64,000 nucleotides of DNA, taken from Niabella sp. GTDB lineage: Bacteria > Bacteroidota > Bacteroidia > Chitinophagales > Chitinophagaceae. Where the stretch lies: positions 62,001-126,000 of the forward strand of contig JAGIAT010000010.1 in the NCBI GenBank assembly GCA_017744715.1, read 5' to 3'. Under the pieces are notes generated by a model. That model saw only the letters and a list, made by a program, of their open reading frames with translations. It ran no database searches and had not been told where the DNA came from. This document shows, piece by piece, positions 16,630-24,557 of the stretch. The position numbers were made by a program, and so were the translations under genes. Every line of letters begins with the position of its first letter. The first letter of the stretch is position 1.

Positions 16630-19158
16630 TTATGCTTCCTGTGGGTTTTCTTTGGGGTCTTTTACCGTAAAGAACAACCGCTCCTTTTCTTTATCAAAGT
16701 CTACCAGCAACACATCACCGGGCTTCACATGCATATTCAGGATTTCTTCGGCCAACGGGTCTTCCAGGTATTTTTGAATGGCCCGGTGCAACGGACGTGC
16801 GCCAAACTGCTGATCATATCCCTTGTCTGCCAGGAAGGTCTTGGCTTCTTCGCTCAGCTCCAGGCCATAGCCCAGGTTCTGTACCCGTTTCAGCACGCCC
16901 TTCATGGAAATATCAATGATGCTGAAGATGTTTTCTTTTGTCAGGCTGTTGAAGATGATCACATCGTCAATACGGTTCAAAAACTCGGGAGAGAAGGTAC
17001 GCTTCAGCGCCTTTTCGATCACGGCTTTGTTCTCCTCATCTTCATTTTCGATCCTTGATGACGTTGCAAAACCAACACCCGCACCAAAATCTTTCAGCTG
17101 CCGTACACCGATATTGGAAGTCATGATGATGATGGTATTCTTAAAGTCTACCTTACGTCCCAATCCATCGGTCAGCACACCATCATCCAGCACCTGCAGG
17201 AGGATATTATAGATATCGGGGTGTGCCTTTTCAATTTCATCCAGCAGGATCACACTATACGGTTTGCGACGTACTTTTTCGGTGAGCTGTCCGCCTTCTT
17301 CATAACCCACATATCCCGGAGGTGCACCAATCAAACGGCTCACCGTGAATTTCTCCATGTATTCACTCATATCGATCCGGATCAGTGAATCTTCAGAGTC
17401 GAACAGGTAGCGCGCCAGTGAGCGGGCCAGCTCTGTTTTACCAACCCCGGTAGGACCCAGGAAAATAAAGGTACCAATGGGTTTCTTCGGATCTTTCAAT
17501 CCTACACGGTTCCGCTGGATGGCCTTTACTACTTTGGAAATGGCTTCATCCTGGCCAATCACCATGCCCTTCATGTCTTCCGACATTTTGCGCAGCTTCT
17601 CGGTTTCTGCTTCCACCATTTTACGAACGGGGATACCGGTCATGATATTGATCACCTCGGCAATCGCTTCCTCGTCGATGGGATAACGTTTGTGCTTGCT
17701 CTCTTCTTCCCATGCCGCTTTCGCCCGCTCCAGGTCTTCCGCCAGTTTTTTCTCCGTATCCCGCAGCGATGCGGCTTCCTCAAATTTCTGGCTTTTCACC
17801 ACTTTATTTTTCTCTTCCTTTACATCCTCTATCTTCTTTTCCAGCTCCACAATATTCGGTGGCACGTTGATGTTCTTCAGGTGTACCCGCGCGCCTACCT
17901 CATCCATTACATCAATCGCCTTATCGGGCAACAACCGGTCGGTAATGTAACGGTCGCTCAGTTTTACGCAGGCCTCAATCGCCTCATCGCTATACGTTAC
18001 ACTGTGAAAATCTTCATACTTCGATTTGATATTATTCAGTATCTGGATGGTTTCATCCACACTTGGAGGATCTACCATTACTTTCTGGAAACGGCGATCC
18101 AGTGCACCATCTTTTTCGATGTACATCCGGTATTCATCCAGGGTAGAGGCTCCAATGCACTGCAGTTCACCACGGGCCAGCGCGGGCTTAAAGATATTGC
18201 TGGCATCCAGCGATCCGCTGGCACCACCGGCACCCACAATGGTGTGCATTTCATCAATGAACAGGATCACGTCGCGGTTTTTTTCCAGCTCATTCATAAT
18301 CGCCTTCATCCGCTCTTCAAACTGGCCCCGGTACTTGGTGCCGGCAACCAGTGATGCAAGGTCTAAAGAGATCACCCGTTTGTCAAATAACACCCGGCTT
18401 ACCTTACGCTGTACAATACGCAGCGCCAATCCTTCCACGATAGCGGTTTTACCCACGCCGGGCTCACCAATCAGGATGGGGTTATTCTTTTTCCGGCGGC
18501 TCAGGATCTGCGATACCCGTTCAATTTCTTTTTCGCGCCCCACAATCGGATCAAGGTTACCGCTTTCAGCCAGCTTGGTTACATCACGCCCGAAATTATC
18601 CAGTACCGGCGTTTTGCTTTTGGCGGCCGCTTTGGAGCCGCCGGCTCTTGACTGGGAGTACTTCTTTTCTTCTTCAAACTCTTCCTCGCCCTCTTCACCA
18701 AACTCGGCGCGGGGTTCTCCGGATTTAACGATGCCTAATTCCTGGCGAAACAGATCATAATCCACATCAAACTGATTTAAAATTTGTGTTGCAATATTTT
18801 CCTTGTTCTTTAATATAGAAAGCATCAGGTGCTCCGTTTCCACCAGGTTACTCTTCAGCGCCTTGGCTTCAAGTACGGTAACACGAATCACTTTCTCCGC
18901 CTGCTTGGTCAATGGAAGACTGTTAATGTTTGCAATATTTTTTCCGGTTTTATCCTTTATTGCCAGTTCAATTTCCTTGCGCAGTTCAAAAATGTCTACA
19001 TTAAAGCTTTTCAGAATCCGGATAGCGGTATTATCCCCTTCCCGGATCAGGCCCAGCAGCAGGTGCTCTGTGCCAATGAAATCATTTCCCAGGCGTAAAG
19101 CCTCTTCCCTGCTATAGGAAATGATTTCTTTTACCTGGGATGAAAAATTATTATCCAT
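16630..19158 (-). CDS. clpC: ATP-dependent Clp protease ATP-binding subunit ClpC
   Basis: A HSP100 unfoldase that feeds proteins to ClpP. The 842-aa chain shows two N-terminal Clp-N repeats (1-145), an acidic linker, AAA-1 with Walker A GEPGVGKTA near 230, a UVR-type coiled middle region (KSQKFEEAASLRDTEKKL) marking it as ClpC rather than ClpA or ClpB, AAA-2 with GPTGVGKTE, and the C-terminal D2-small domain. ATG 19158 is clear. Its promoter shares a palindromic -7 element with the divergent STAS gene. Confidence 0.96.
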   Translation of the reverse strand: MDNNFSSQVKEIISYSREEALRLGNDFIGTEHLLLGLIREGDNTAIRILKSFNVDIFELRKEIELAIKDKTGKNIANINSLPLTKQAEKVIRVTVLEAKALKSNLVETEHLMLSILKNKENIATQILNQFDVDYDLFRQELGIVKSGEPRAEFGEEGEEEFEEEKKYSQSRAGGSKAAAKSKTPVLDNFGRDVTKLAESGNLDPIVGREKEIERVSQILSRRKKNNPILIGEPGVGKTAIVEGLALRIVQRKVSRVLFDKRVISLDLASLVAGTKYRGQFEERMKAIMNELEKNRDVILFIDEMHTIVGAGGASGSLDASNIFKPALARGELQCIGASTLDEYRMYIEKDGALDRRFQKVMVDPPSVDETIQILNNIKSKYEDFHSVTYSDEAIEACVKLSDRYITDRLLPDKAIDVMDEVGARVHLKNINVPPNIVELEKKIEDVKEEKNKVVKSQKFEEAASLRDTEKKLAEDLERAKAAWEEESKHKRYPIDEEAIAEVINIMTGIPVRKMVEAETEKLRKMSEDMKGMVIGQDEAISKVVKAIQRNRVGLKDPKKPIGTFIFLGPTGVGKTELARSLARYLFDSEDSLIRIDMSEYMEKFTVSRLIGAPPGYVGYEEGGQLTEKVRRKPYSVILLDEIEKAHPDIYNILLQVLDDGVLTDGLGRKVDFKNTIIIMTSNIGVRQLKDFGAGVGFATSSRIENEDEENKAVIEKALKRTFSPEFLNRIDDVIIFNSLTKENIFSIIDISMKGVLKRVQNLGYGLELSEEAKTFLADKGYDQQFGARPLHRAIQKYLEDPLAEEILNMHVKPGDVLLVDFDKEKERLFFTVKDPKENPQEA

Positions 19159-19189
19159 ATTTAGATAAAATGTTTATTTACAATATTAA

Positions 19190-19201
19190 CAAATATATTT
19201 G
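19190..19201. promoter_or_regulatory. Palindromic bidirectional -7 element CAAATATATTTG
   Basis: The 12-bp palindrome reads TATATTTG on both strands (plus 19194-19201, minus 19190-19197), giving perfect TAnnTTTG elements facing clpC (31 nt to ATG) and the STAS gene (50 nt to ATG). RNA polymerase could bind in only one orientation at a time. Confidence 0.6.
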
Positions 19202-19251
19202 GTACTAAATTTACTTGTAATTTAAGCATATTTATTCCAAATTCACTCTAT

Positions 19252-19656
19252 ATGCAAGTCAAAATAGATACCAAAGAGAAATTTCACGTAATCACGCCAA
19301 ATGAGCCTGTTTTGTCTGCTACAATGACAGATCAAATGGATGCGGCGCTGCTTCCTTTTCTGCAAAAGGAGGTAAAGAACGTGATCCTGAACTTGCATGC
19401 GGTGGAGGAGATAGATGCCGCTGCAGCCGCTAAACTCCTGCAAATACAGCAATATTTCTATGAAAACAACGCCTCTTTTGTAAGCTGCAATATACAAAAA
19501 TCCGTAAACGCATTTTTGGCAGAACATGAACTGGATGAACTGCTCAATATCACCCCTACCGAAAGTGAAGCCTGGGATATTGTACAGATGGAAGAGATCG
19601 AACGCGAGCTGCTGGATACGGAAGATATTGAATTCACGGATACCGGGAATGAGTAA
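19252..19656 (+). CDS. STAS-domain protein (anti-sigma antagonist type)
   Basis: A 134-aa cytoplasmic protein with one STAS fold. The core is VKNVILNLHAVEEIDAAAAAKLLQIQQYF, where most anti-sigma antagonists have a phosphorylatable Ser or Thr after the Asp. Here IDAAAAAK has alanines, so classic serine phosphorylation is unlikely. The acidic C-terminal tail (EREL...DTEDIEFTDTG) is not part of the fold. It precedes RNase Z by 29 nt and probably forms an operon with it. Its partner is not in the window. Confidence 0.78.
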   Translation: MQVKIDTKEKFHVITPNEPVLSATMTDQMDAALLPFLQKEVKNVILNLHAVEEIDAAAAAKLLQIQQYFYENNASFVSCNIQKSVNAFLAEHELDELLNITPTESEAWDIVQMEEIERELLDTEDIEFTDTGNE

Positions 19657-19685
19657 ACAAATAAATCGCCAAAAAGTTTAACGGA

Positions 19686-20591
19686 ATGTTAGGAGTTACC
19701 ATACTGGGAAACAATTCAGCGGTGCCGGCTTTTGAACGGCATCCTACCAGCCAGGTACTTTCTACCTCCAGCCGCAGTTTCCTGATCGATTGTGGTGAAG
19801 GCACCCAGATCCAGCTCATCCGTTACAAGATCCGCCGCAGCCGTATCTCTCATATTTTTATATCACACCTTCACGGTGATCATTACTTTGGCCTGGTAGG
19901 ATTATTAAACTCTTTTGCCTTACTGGGCCGGCAACAGGAGCTGCATGTAGTGGCGCCTCCGGCGTTACAGGAGGTTTTGGAACTGCAGTTTAAACTGGCC
20001 GATACCCGTATGCCTTATCCGTTGCACTTTCATGCGATCCGTGCCCCCGGTCATTTAATGACCATTGATGATATGGAGATCCGGTGTTTCAGAACGGATC
20101 ACCGCATTGAATGTTTCGGCTTTGTTTTTAAAGAACAAAAGAAACCCCGGCGTATTCATGCGGAGGCAGTGCAGGCACACCGCGTTCATTACAGCGCATT
20201 CGAACATCTGCGGCAGGGCAACGACTACACCGCGCCCGACGGAACGGTGATAAAAAATGAACAGCTTACGGAAGCGGCGCCAAAAGGAAAGACCTATGCT
20301 TTCTGCGCAGATACCCGGTACGATGAATCCATGATTCCCGCTATACAGGGTGCAGACATGATTTATCATGAAGCCACCTACCTGGATAACTTTGCGGCAC
20401 AGGCGCACCTGCGCTTTCATTCCACCTCTAAAGAAGCGGCACGGATCGCGCAAAAGGCGCAGGTAAAAAAATTACTCATCGGGCATTTCAGCAGCCGTTA
20501 TGATGTGCTGGATGCTTTTGAAACGGAGGCCCGGGAAGTATTTCCCAATACAGACCTGGCCCTGGAAGGCGTTTGTTACCGTATCCCCTGA
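19686..20591 (+). CDS. rnz: Ribonuclease Z
   Basis: A zinc-dependent beta-CASP-free metallo-beta-lactamase-fold endonuclease that trims tRNA 3' ends. The 301-aa protein has the metal motif HLHGDH at 61-66, the N-terminal LIDCGEGTQIQL, and the conserved histidines in FRTDHR, ADTRYDE and GHFSSRY. The flexible exosite region is present between the two halves. It begins 29 nt after the STAS gene. The downstream kilobase contains no further gene of this operon. Confidence 0.95.
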   Translation: MLGVTILGNNSAVPAFERHPTSQVLSTSSRSFLIDCGEGTQIQLIRYKIRRSRISHIFISHLHGDHYFGLVGLLNSFALLGRQQELHVVAPPALQEVLELQFKLADTRMPYPLHFHAIRAPGHLMTIDDMEIRCFRTDHRIECFGFVFKEQKKPRRIHAEAVQAHRVHYSAFEHLRQGNDYTAPDGTVIKNEQLTEAAPKGKTYAFCADTRYDESMIPAIQGADMIYHEATYLDNFAAQAHLRFHSTSKEAARIAQKAQVKKLLIGHFSSRYDVLDAFETEAREVFPNTDLALEGVCYRIP

Positions 20592-21189
20592 GCCCTTTTA
20601 TTTTATAGGCCCGGCTGCAGCACTGCTGGCGGCTTTACTTGCGTCGCACACTTGTGCCCCGGTGCAATCATCTGCATTTACATTACCGGTCATGAGCGGC
20701 TTTCCCCGGCTGCATGCGGTAGTTACCAATACGTCTGTTGTTACGCTATTCCTGTAACGCTCCTTTATTCAGTTTAAAGAAACGGAACCCTTCCGGCTTC
20801 AACGGGTTCCCCGCCGCTTACTTCCATTCGGGAATGCTGACGCAGGTGCGCTCCATCAATTAAAATGACAGGGGCTCAGGCACCAGAAAACAACCTTTAA
20901 AGATTACCCGCTTTTTGGCTTTTGGAATTTGTATTTCAATGTCGCTTCCTTAAAGCAGCAGATCACGGCCGGTGCGTGACAGGTAGCGCAGGTTTGATAT
21001 CGGCTTTAACTGCGGCAATGCTGCAGAAAAGCGCCGCAGGCGCAATCAGCGTATCTGCGACAACCCTAAAAATTGCTTAAAGGAACCGCATTGATTTGTG
21101 TTTTGGAATCAGAGTCTTGTTTTCTTCACCGATGCCAGGATGACAGGACGCCGCTCTTTTTTTAGATGTTTAATGTCCTTAAATAAGGA

Positions 21190-21249
21190 ACGGGGCAATC
21201 GAATCTACAATGGGCCCCAGGCCGATTTTAAGCCTGCTTATTGCCCCGT
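21190..21249. repeat. Nested inverted repeat
   Basis: Outer arms ACGGGGCAAT (21190-21199) and ATTGCCCCGT (21240-21249) are perfect complements. Inside, CAGGC/GCCTG forms a second hairpin. A still larger pair, AAATAAGG at 21181 and CCTTATTT at 21303, encloses it. This could fold as a structured RNA. Confidence 0.5.
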
Positions 21250-21323
21250 CTTCCCCTCATCAAATAAAGAGCATCAGATCGATATCTCCGGCGCTCAAAT
21301 CGCCTTATTTTAGGTTGGCCTGT

Positions 21324-21433
21324 TTTTCTATATCGTTTCTGTATCCATTGTATATCCTTTCTGTATCCTTTCTATATCGTTTCTGTATCCTGGCTGTATC
21401 CTGGCTGTATCCTACCTGTATCCTACCTGTATC
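21324..21433. repeat. Tandem array of ten 11-bp units
   Basis: Ten head-to-tail units of exactly 11 bp, mostly of form CTnnCTGTATC or GTTTCTGTATC. The last four occur as two identical pairs (CTGGCTGTATC twice, CTACCTGTATC twice), showing stepwise duplication. The period is close to one DNA helical turn. Confidence 0.85.
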
Positions 21434-21643
21434 GCTTTTTTTTGGGCGACCCTGGTTAATTTTTAAATCAATTTTGCCAGAATGACAGCCCAAAAACAGG
21501 TCGCTTTAACCTTCAACATGCATCTTGCGGGTATGCGCATGGCCGCAAATATGTAACATCATTTACCGTCGGCCCGTACCAAAACGCTTCACCATCTCAA
21601 ATATCCTTTTTAGCCGCAATTCCCTCCGCTTACCGCTATTAAA

Positions 21644-21675
21644 TTTTCCAACGCGTTGCCTGCATAATAGTTTCG
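21644..21675 (+). promoter_or_regulatory. Promoter of fibre gene A1
   Basis: TTTTCC (21644-21649) and TAGTTTCG (21668-21675) separated by 18 bp. The same pair with the same 18-bp spacing precedes gene A3, whereas the rest of the upstream sequence differs more. TAGTTTCG differs from the TAnnTTTG consensus at one position. Confidence 0.5.
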
Positions 21676-21696
21676 CTTCAGGAAAAAACAAATACA

Positions 21697-23055
21697 ATGA
21701 AACTGAAACTATTCTTATCCGCTCTTGCAGCAACATGTTTGTCCATAACCGCTATAGCACAGGTTCCCCAGCAATTTGCCTTCCAGGGTGTGGCCCGCAA
21801 CAGTAACGGGCAGCCCGTAGCCAATCAAAAAGTATCGGTACGGTTTACCATACACCAGGGCGCGGAAGTGGGCGGCCAGGTGTTCCAGGAAACGCATAGC
21901 CCCACCACCAATGCTGCCGGCGTATTTAACGTGGCCATTGGTAGTAAAACAGCCTTCCCCAATACCCTTAACTGGAGTAACAATGTAGCGTACTATTTAC
22001 AGGTAGAAATAGATCCCGCGGGTGGCAGCGCCTATACCACCATTAGTACCAGTCAGCTGCTCAGCGTACCTTACGCCATTGCCGCAAGCCGGTTGGTAGC
22101 AGCAGGCTCCACTGTTTTGTCAACCACCGGCACCACAATGGGATCCTCCGGCAATAAGGCACTTGGGGCTAACGCAACAGCCATGGGCTGGATCACCACG
22201 GCTTCCGGAGATGATGCAACGGCAATGGGAAGCGGAACAACGGCTTCGGGCAAACACTCAGTTGCAATGGGTATTGGTTCAGTTGCTTCCGGTTTTTCCG
22301 CGTTTGCAATGGGCAGCACTTCAAAAGCCACAAACAACAATACTTTTGCGATGGGTTACAGCGCGGAGGCTACAGGATATGATGCTACCGCTATCGGTGG
22401 GGATGCCAAGGCCTCCGGTGACGGGGCAATTGCTATAGGCGGTAATGCGGAGGCCTCTGGTAATGGCGCGCAGGCTTTTGGTACCTGGGCATATGCTACC
22501 GGGGATAATTCAACAGCGATTGGTAATTATGTAAATACCGGTTCCAAAAAAGGTTCTTTCATTATTGGCGACTACAGAACATCGGGTATGAGCAACGATG
22601 CAGCCAACCAAATGATCATGCGTTTTGGTGGCGGATACCGGTTTTATACAGGAAGCACAGGTACCGGGGGCAATATCGGCGTAATGCTGTTCCCCGACGG
22701 CAATAGCTGGTCTGCTATTTCAGACAGCACTAAAAAAGAAAATTACCGGCAACCCGATGGCATCGCTTTTCTCTCCAAAATAAGAGGTATGAAAATAGGC
22801 AGCTGGAACTATAAGGGGCAGGATAAACAGCTACACCGCCACTACGGCCCCATGGCGCAGGAATTTTACAGCCTGTTTGGCCATGATGGTGTGGGTACCA
22901 TCGGCAATGATACCACCATTGCCAGTGCAGATATTGACGGCGTAATAATGATTGCCCTGCAGGCACTGGTAAAACAGGCAGACCAGCTTTCCGAAGCCAA
23001 TAAAAAACTGCAGCAACGCGTACAACAATTAGAAGCAGCAAGAAAAGAGCACTAA
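21697..23055 (+). CDS. Fibre protein A1: YadA-head repeats with S74 chaperone
   Basis: A 452-aa exported protein. It has a signal peptide (about 1-21), then a beta-sandwich domain (about 22-125) that begins PQQFAFQGVARN and ends STSQLLSVPYAIAA, a module frequent in Bacteroidota surface proteins. Next come about ten 14-residue YadA-type head repeats of pattern AxAMGxxTxASG (about 145-285), a FIIGDYR neck, and a peptidase S74 intramolecular chaperone with the expected nucleophile Ser342 in ISDSTKKENY. A C-terminal heptad coiled coil closes it. By family knowledge, S74 domains help trimeric fibres fold and then cut themselves off. The first gene of a locus with two close paralogues. Confidence 0.88.
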   Translation: MKLKLFLSALAATCLSITAIAQVPQQFAFQGVARNSNGQPVANQKVSVRFTIHQGAEVGGQVFQETHSPTTNAAGVFNVAIGSKTAFPNTLNWSNNVAYYLQVEIDPAGGSAYTTISTSQLLSVPYAIAASRLVAAGSTVLSTTGTTMGSSGNKALGANATAMGWITTASGDDATAMGSGTTASGKHSVAMGIGSVASGFSAFAMGSTSKATNNNTFAMGYSAEATGYDATAIGGDAKASGDGAIAIGGNAEASGNGAQAFGTWAYATGDNSTAIGNYVNTGSKKGSFIIGDYRTSGMSNDAANQMIMRFGGGYRFYTGSTGTGGNIGVMLFPDGNSWSAISDSTKKENYRQPDGIAFLSKIRGMKIGSWNYKGQDKQLHRHYGPMAQEFYSLFGHDGVGTIGNDTTIASADIDGVIMIALQALVKQADQLSEANKKLQQRVQQLEAARKEH

Positions 23056-23163
23056 AAGATACGGCTGCCAGGCTTTTCTTCAAATGATGAAAATAAGGAT
23101 CGTTCCCTCCTTAATACAAACCATCATATAAACCATCATTCAATCCTATCAATCTCCCTTCCA

Positions 23164-24546
23164 ATGAAACTGAAATCATTTGTACTCCTTCTCATGACCA
23201 CAGCTCTGTTAACGACCATCAGGGCGCAGGTTCCGCAACAATTTGCCTTCCAGGGCGTGGCACGCAACAGTAACGGCCAGGCGGTAGCCAATAAAACAAT
23301 TTCCGTACGGTTTACCATACACCAGGGTGCCGAAACCGGTGGCCAGGTGTTCCAGGAAACCCATAATCCCGCCACCAATGCTGCCGGTGTATTTAACGTA
23401 GCCATTGGCAGTAAAACCGCCTTTCCAAATACACTTAACTGGAGCAACAACGTAGCCTATTACCTGCAGGTAGAAATAGATCCGGCAGGCGGCAGCGCTT
23501 ACACCACCATCAGCACCAGCCAGCTGCTCAGCGTACCCTATGCCATTGCCGCAAGCCGGCTGGTAGCAGCAGGCTCCACCGTATTGTCGGCCACCGGCAA
23601 CACCCTGGGCTCTTCCGCCAATAAAGCACTTGCGGCCAATGCAACGGCAATGGGGCATAATACGATTGCATCAGGAGAAAGTGCGCTTGCTATAGGAACC
23701 AATACCCAGGCCCTGGGTAATTATTCATTGGCGATAGGCCTCGGTACAGAAGCATCGGGTTCCACCTCTTTTTCCGCAGGAAATGATTCAAGAGCCACCT
23801 CCAACAATGCCATTGCCATGGGCCTGAATACCGAAGCCAGCGGACTGAATACCTTTGCCGCCGGGCCTTACAGCCGGGCTACAAGTCTTGCAGCGGTTGC
23901 CATAGGCTATAAGAACTTAGCAACCGGTACATACGCGATGGCTGCGGGCTCCGAATTATTGGCCGATGGTGATTATTCAACCGCCATGGGCAATAACGTA
24001 AAAACCGGTGCTTTTAAAGGTTCCTTCATCATTGGCGATTACCGGCCCATCTATACAACCGGCAATACCGCAGAAAACCAAATGGTCATGCGCTTTGGCG
24101 GCGGCTACCGGTTCTATACCGGAACCACCGGCCTCGGCAGCACCATTGGCGTTTCCCTGGCCCCCAACGGTAACAGCTGGTCCAGTATATCCGATAGCAC
24201 CAAAAAAGAAAACTATTCCACTGCCAACGGTGCCGCCTTTCTCTCCAAAATCAAAAGCATGAAACTGGGCAGCTGGAACTATAAGGGCCAGGATAAACAA
24301 CAATACCGCCACTACGGCCCCATGGCGCAGGAATTTCACAGCCTGTTTGGCCATGATGGTGTAGGCACCATCGGCAATGACACGACCATTGCCGGCGCAG
24401 ATATTGATGGGGTGATGATGATTGCCCTGCAGGCGCTGGTAAAGCAAACAGACGCCTTACAAAACCAGGTAAAACAATTAACAGCAGCCAATAAAAACCT
24501 ACAGCAACAGGTAGCACAGCTGGCCGCCATTAAAAAAGATCGTTAA
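23164..24546 (+). CDS. Fibre protein A2: YadA-head repeats with S74 chaperone
   Basis: A 460-aa paralogue of A1. The N-terminal domain is almost identical to that of A1 at protein and DNA level, as are the S74 region (Ser343 in ISDSTKKENY) and the segment WNYKGQDKQ...RHYGPMAQEF. The ten head repeats between them differ strongly (for example ASGESALAIGTNTQ, ATSLAAVAIGYKNL). It has no recognisable promoter of its own in the 108-bp gap after A1, and B1 follows 11 nt later, so A1-A2-B1 are probably one transcript ending at the hairpin near 25207. Confidence 0.88.
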   Translation: MKLKSFVLLLMTTALLTTIRAQVPQQFAFQGVARNSNGQAVANKTISVRFTIHQGAETGGQVFQETHNPATNAAGVFNVAIGSKTAFPNTLNWSNNVAYYLQVEIDPAGGSAYTTISTSQLLSVPYAIAASRLVAAGSTVLSATGNTLGSSANKALAANATAMGHNTIASGESALAIGTNTQALGNYSLAIGLGTEASGSTSFSAGNDSRATSNNAIAMGLNTEASGLNTFAAGPYSRATSLAAVAIGYKNLATGTYAMAAGSELLADGDYSTAMGNNVKTGAFKGSFIIGDYRPIYTTGNTAENQMVMRFGGGYRFYTGTTGLGSTIGVSLAPNGNSWSSISDSTKKENYSTANGAAFLSKIKSMKLGSWNYKGQDKQQYRHYGPMAQEFHSLFGHDGVGTIGNDTTIAGADIDGVMMIALQALVKQTDALQNQVKQLTAANKNLQQQVAQLAAIKKDR

Positions 24547-24557
24547 ATCCATTCTAC

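Larger units (their letters stand above)
20592..21643. other. Kilobase-long non-coding region
   Basis: About 1.05 kb without a credible gene. A GGAACCC/GGGTTCC hairpin at 20784-20810 may terminate the rnz transcript. 21181-21310 contains nested inverted repeats and 21324-21433 a tandem 11-bp repeat. Open frames here have repeat-driven or random composition. Confidence 0.6.

Noticed and set aside
16729..18760. Several long plus-strand frames over clpC
   Set aside because: They are antisense shadows of a well-supported gene with Ser- or Phe-rich translations and no motifs.
21210..21493. Frames of 91 and 62 codons on both strands over the 11-bp array
   Set aside because: Their composition (repeated LYP/VSF or YRKDT) comes from the tandem repeat itself, and there is no start signal or family match.
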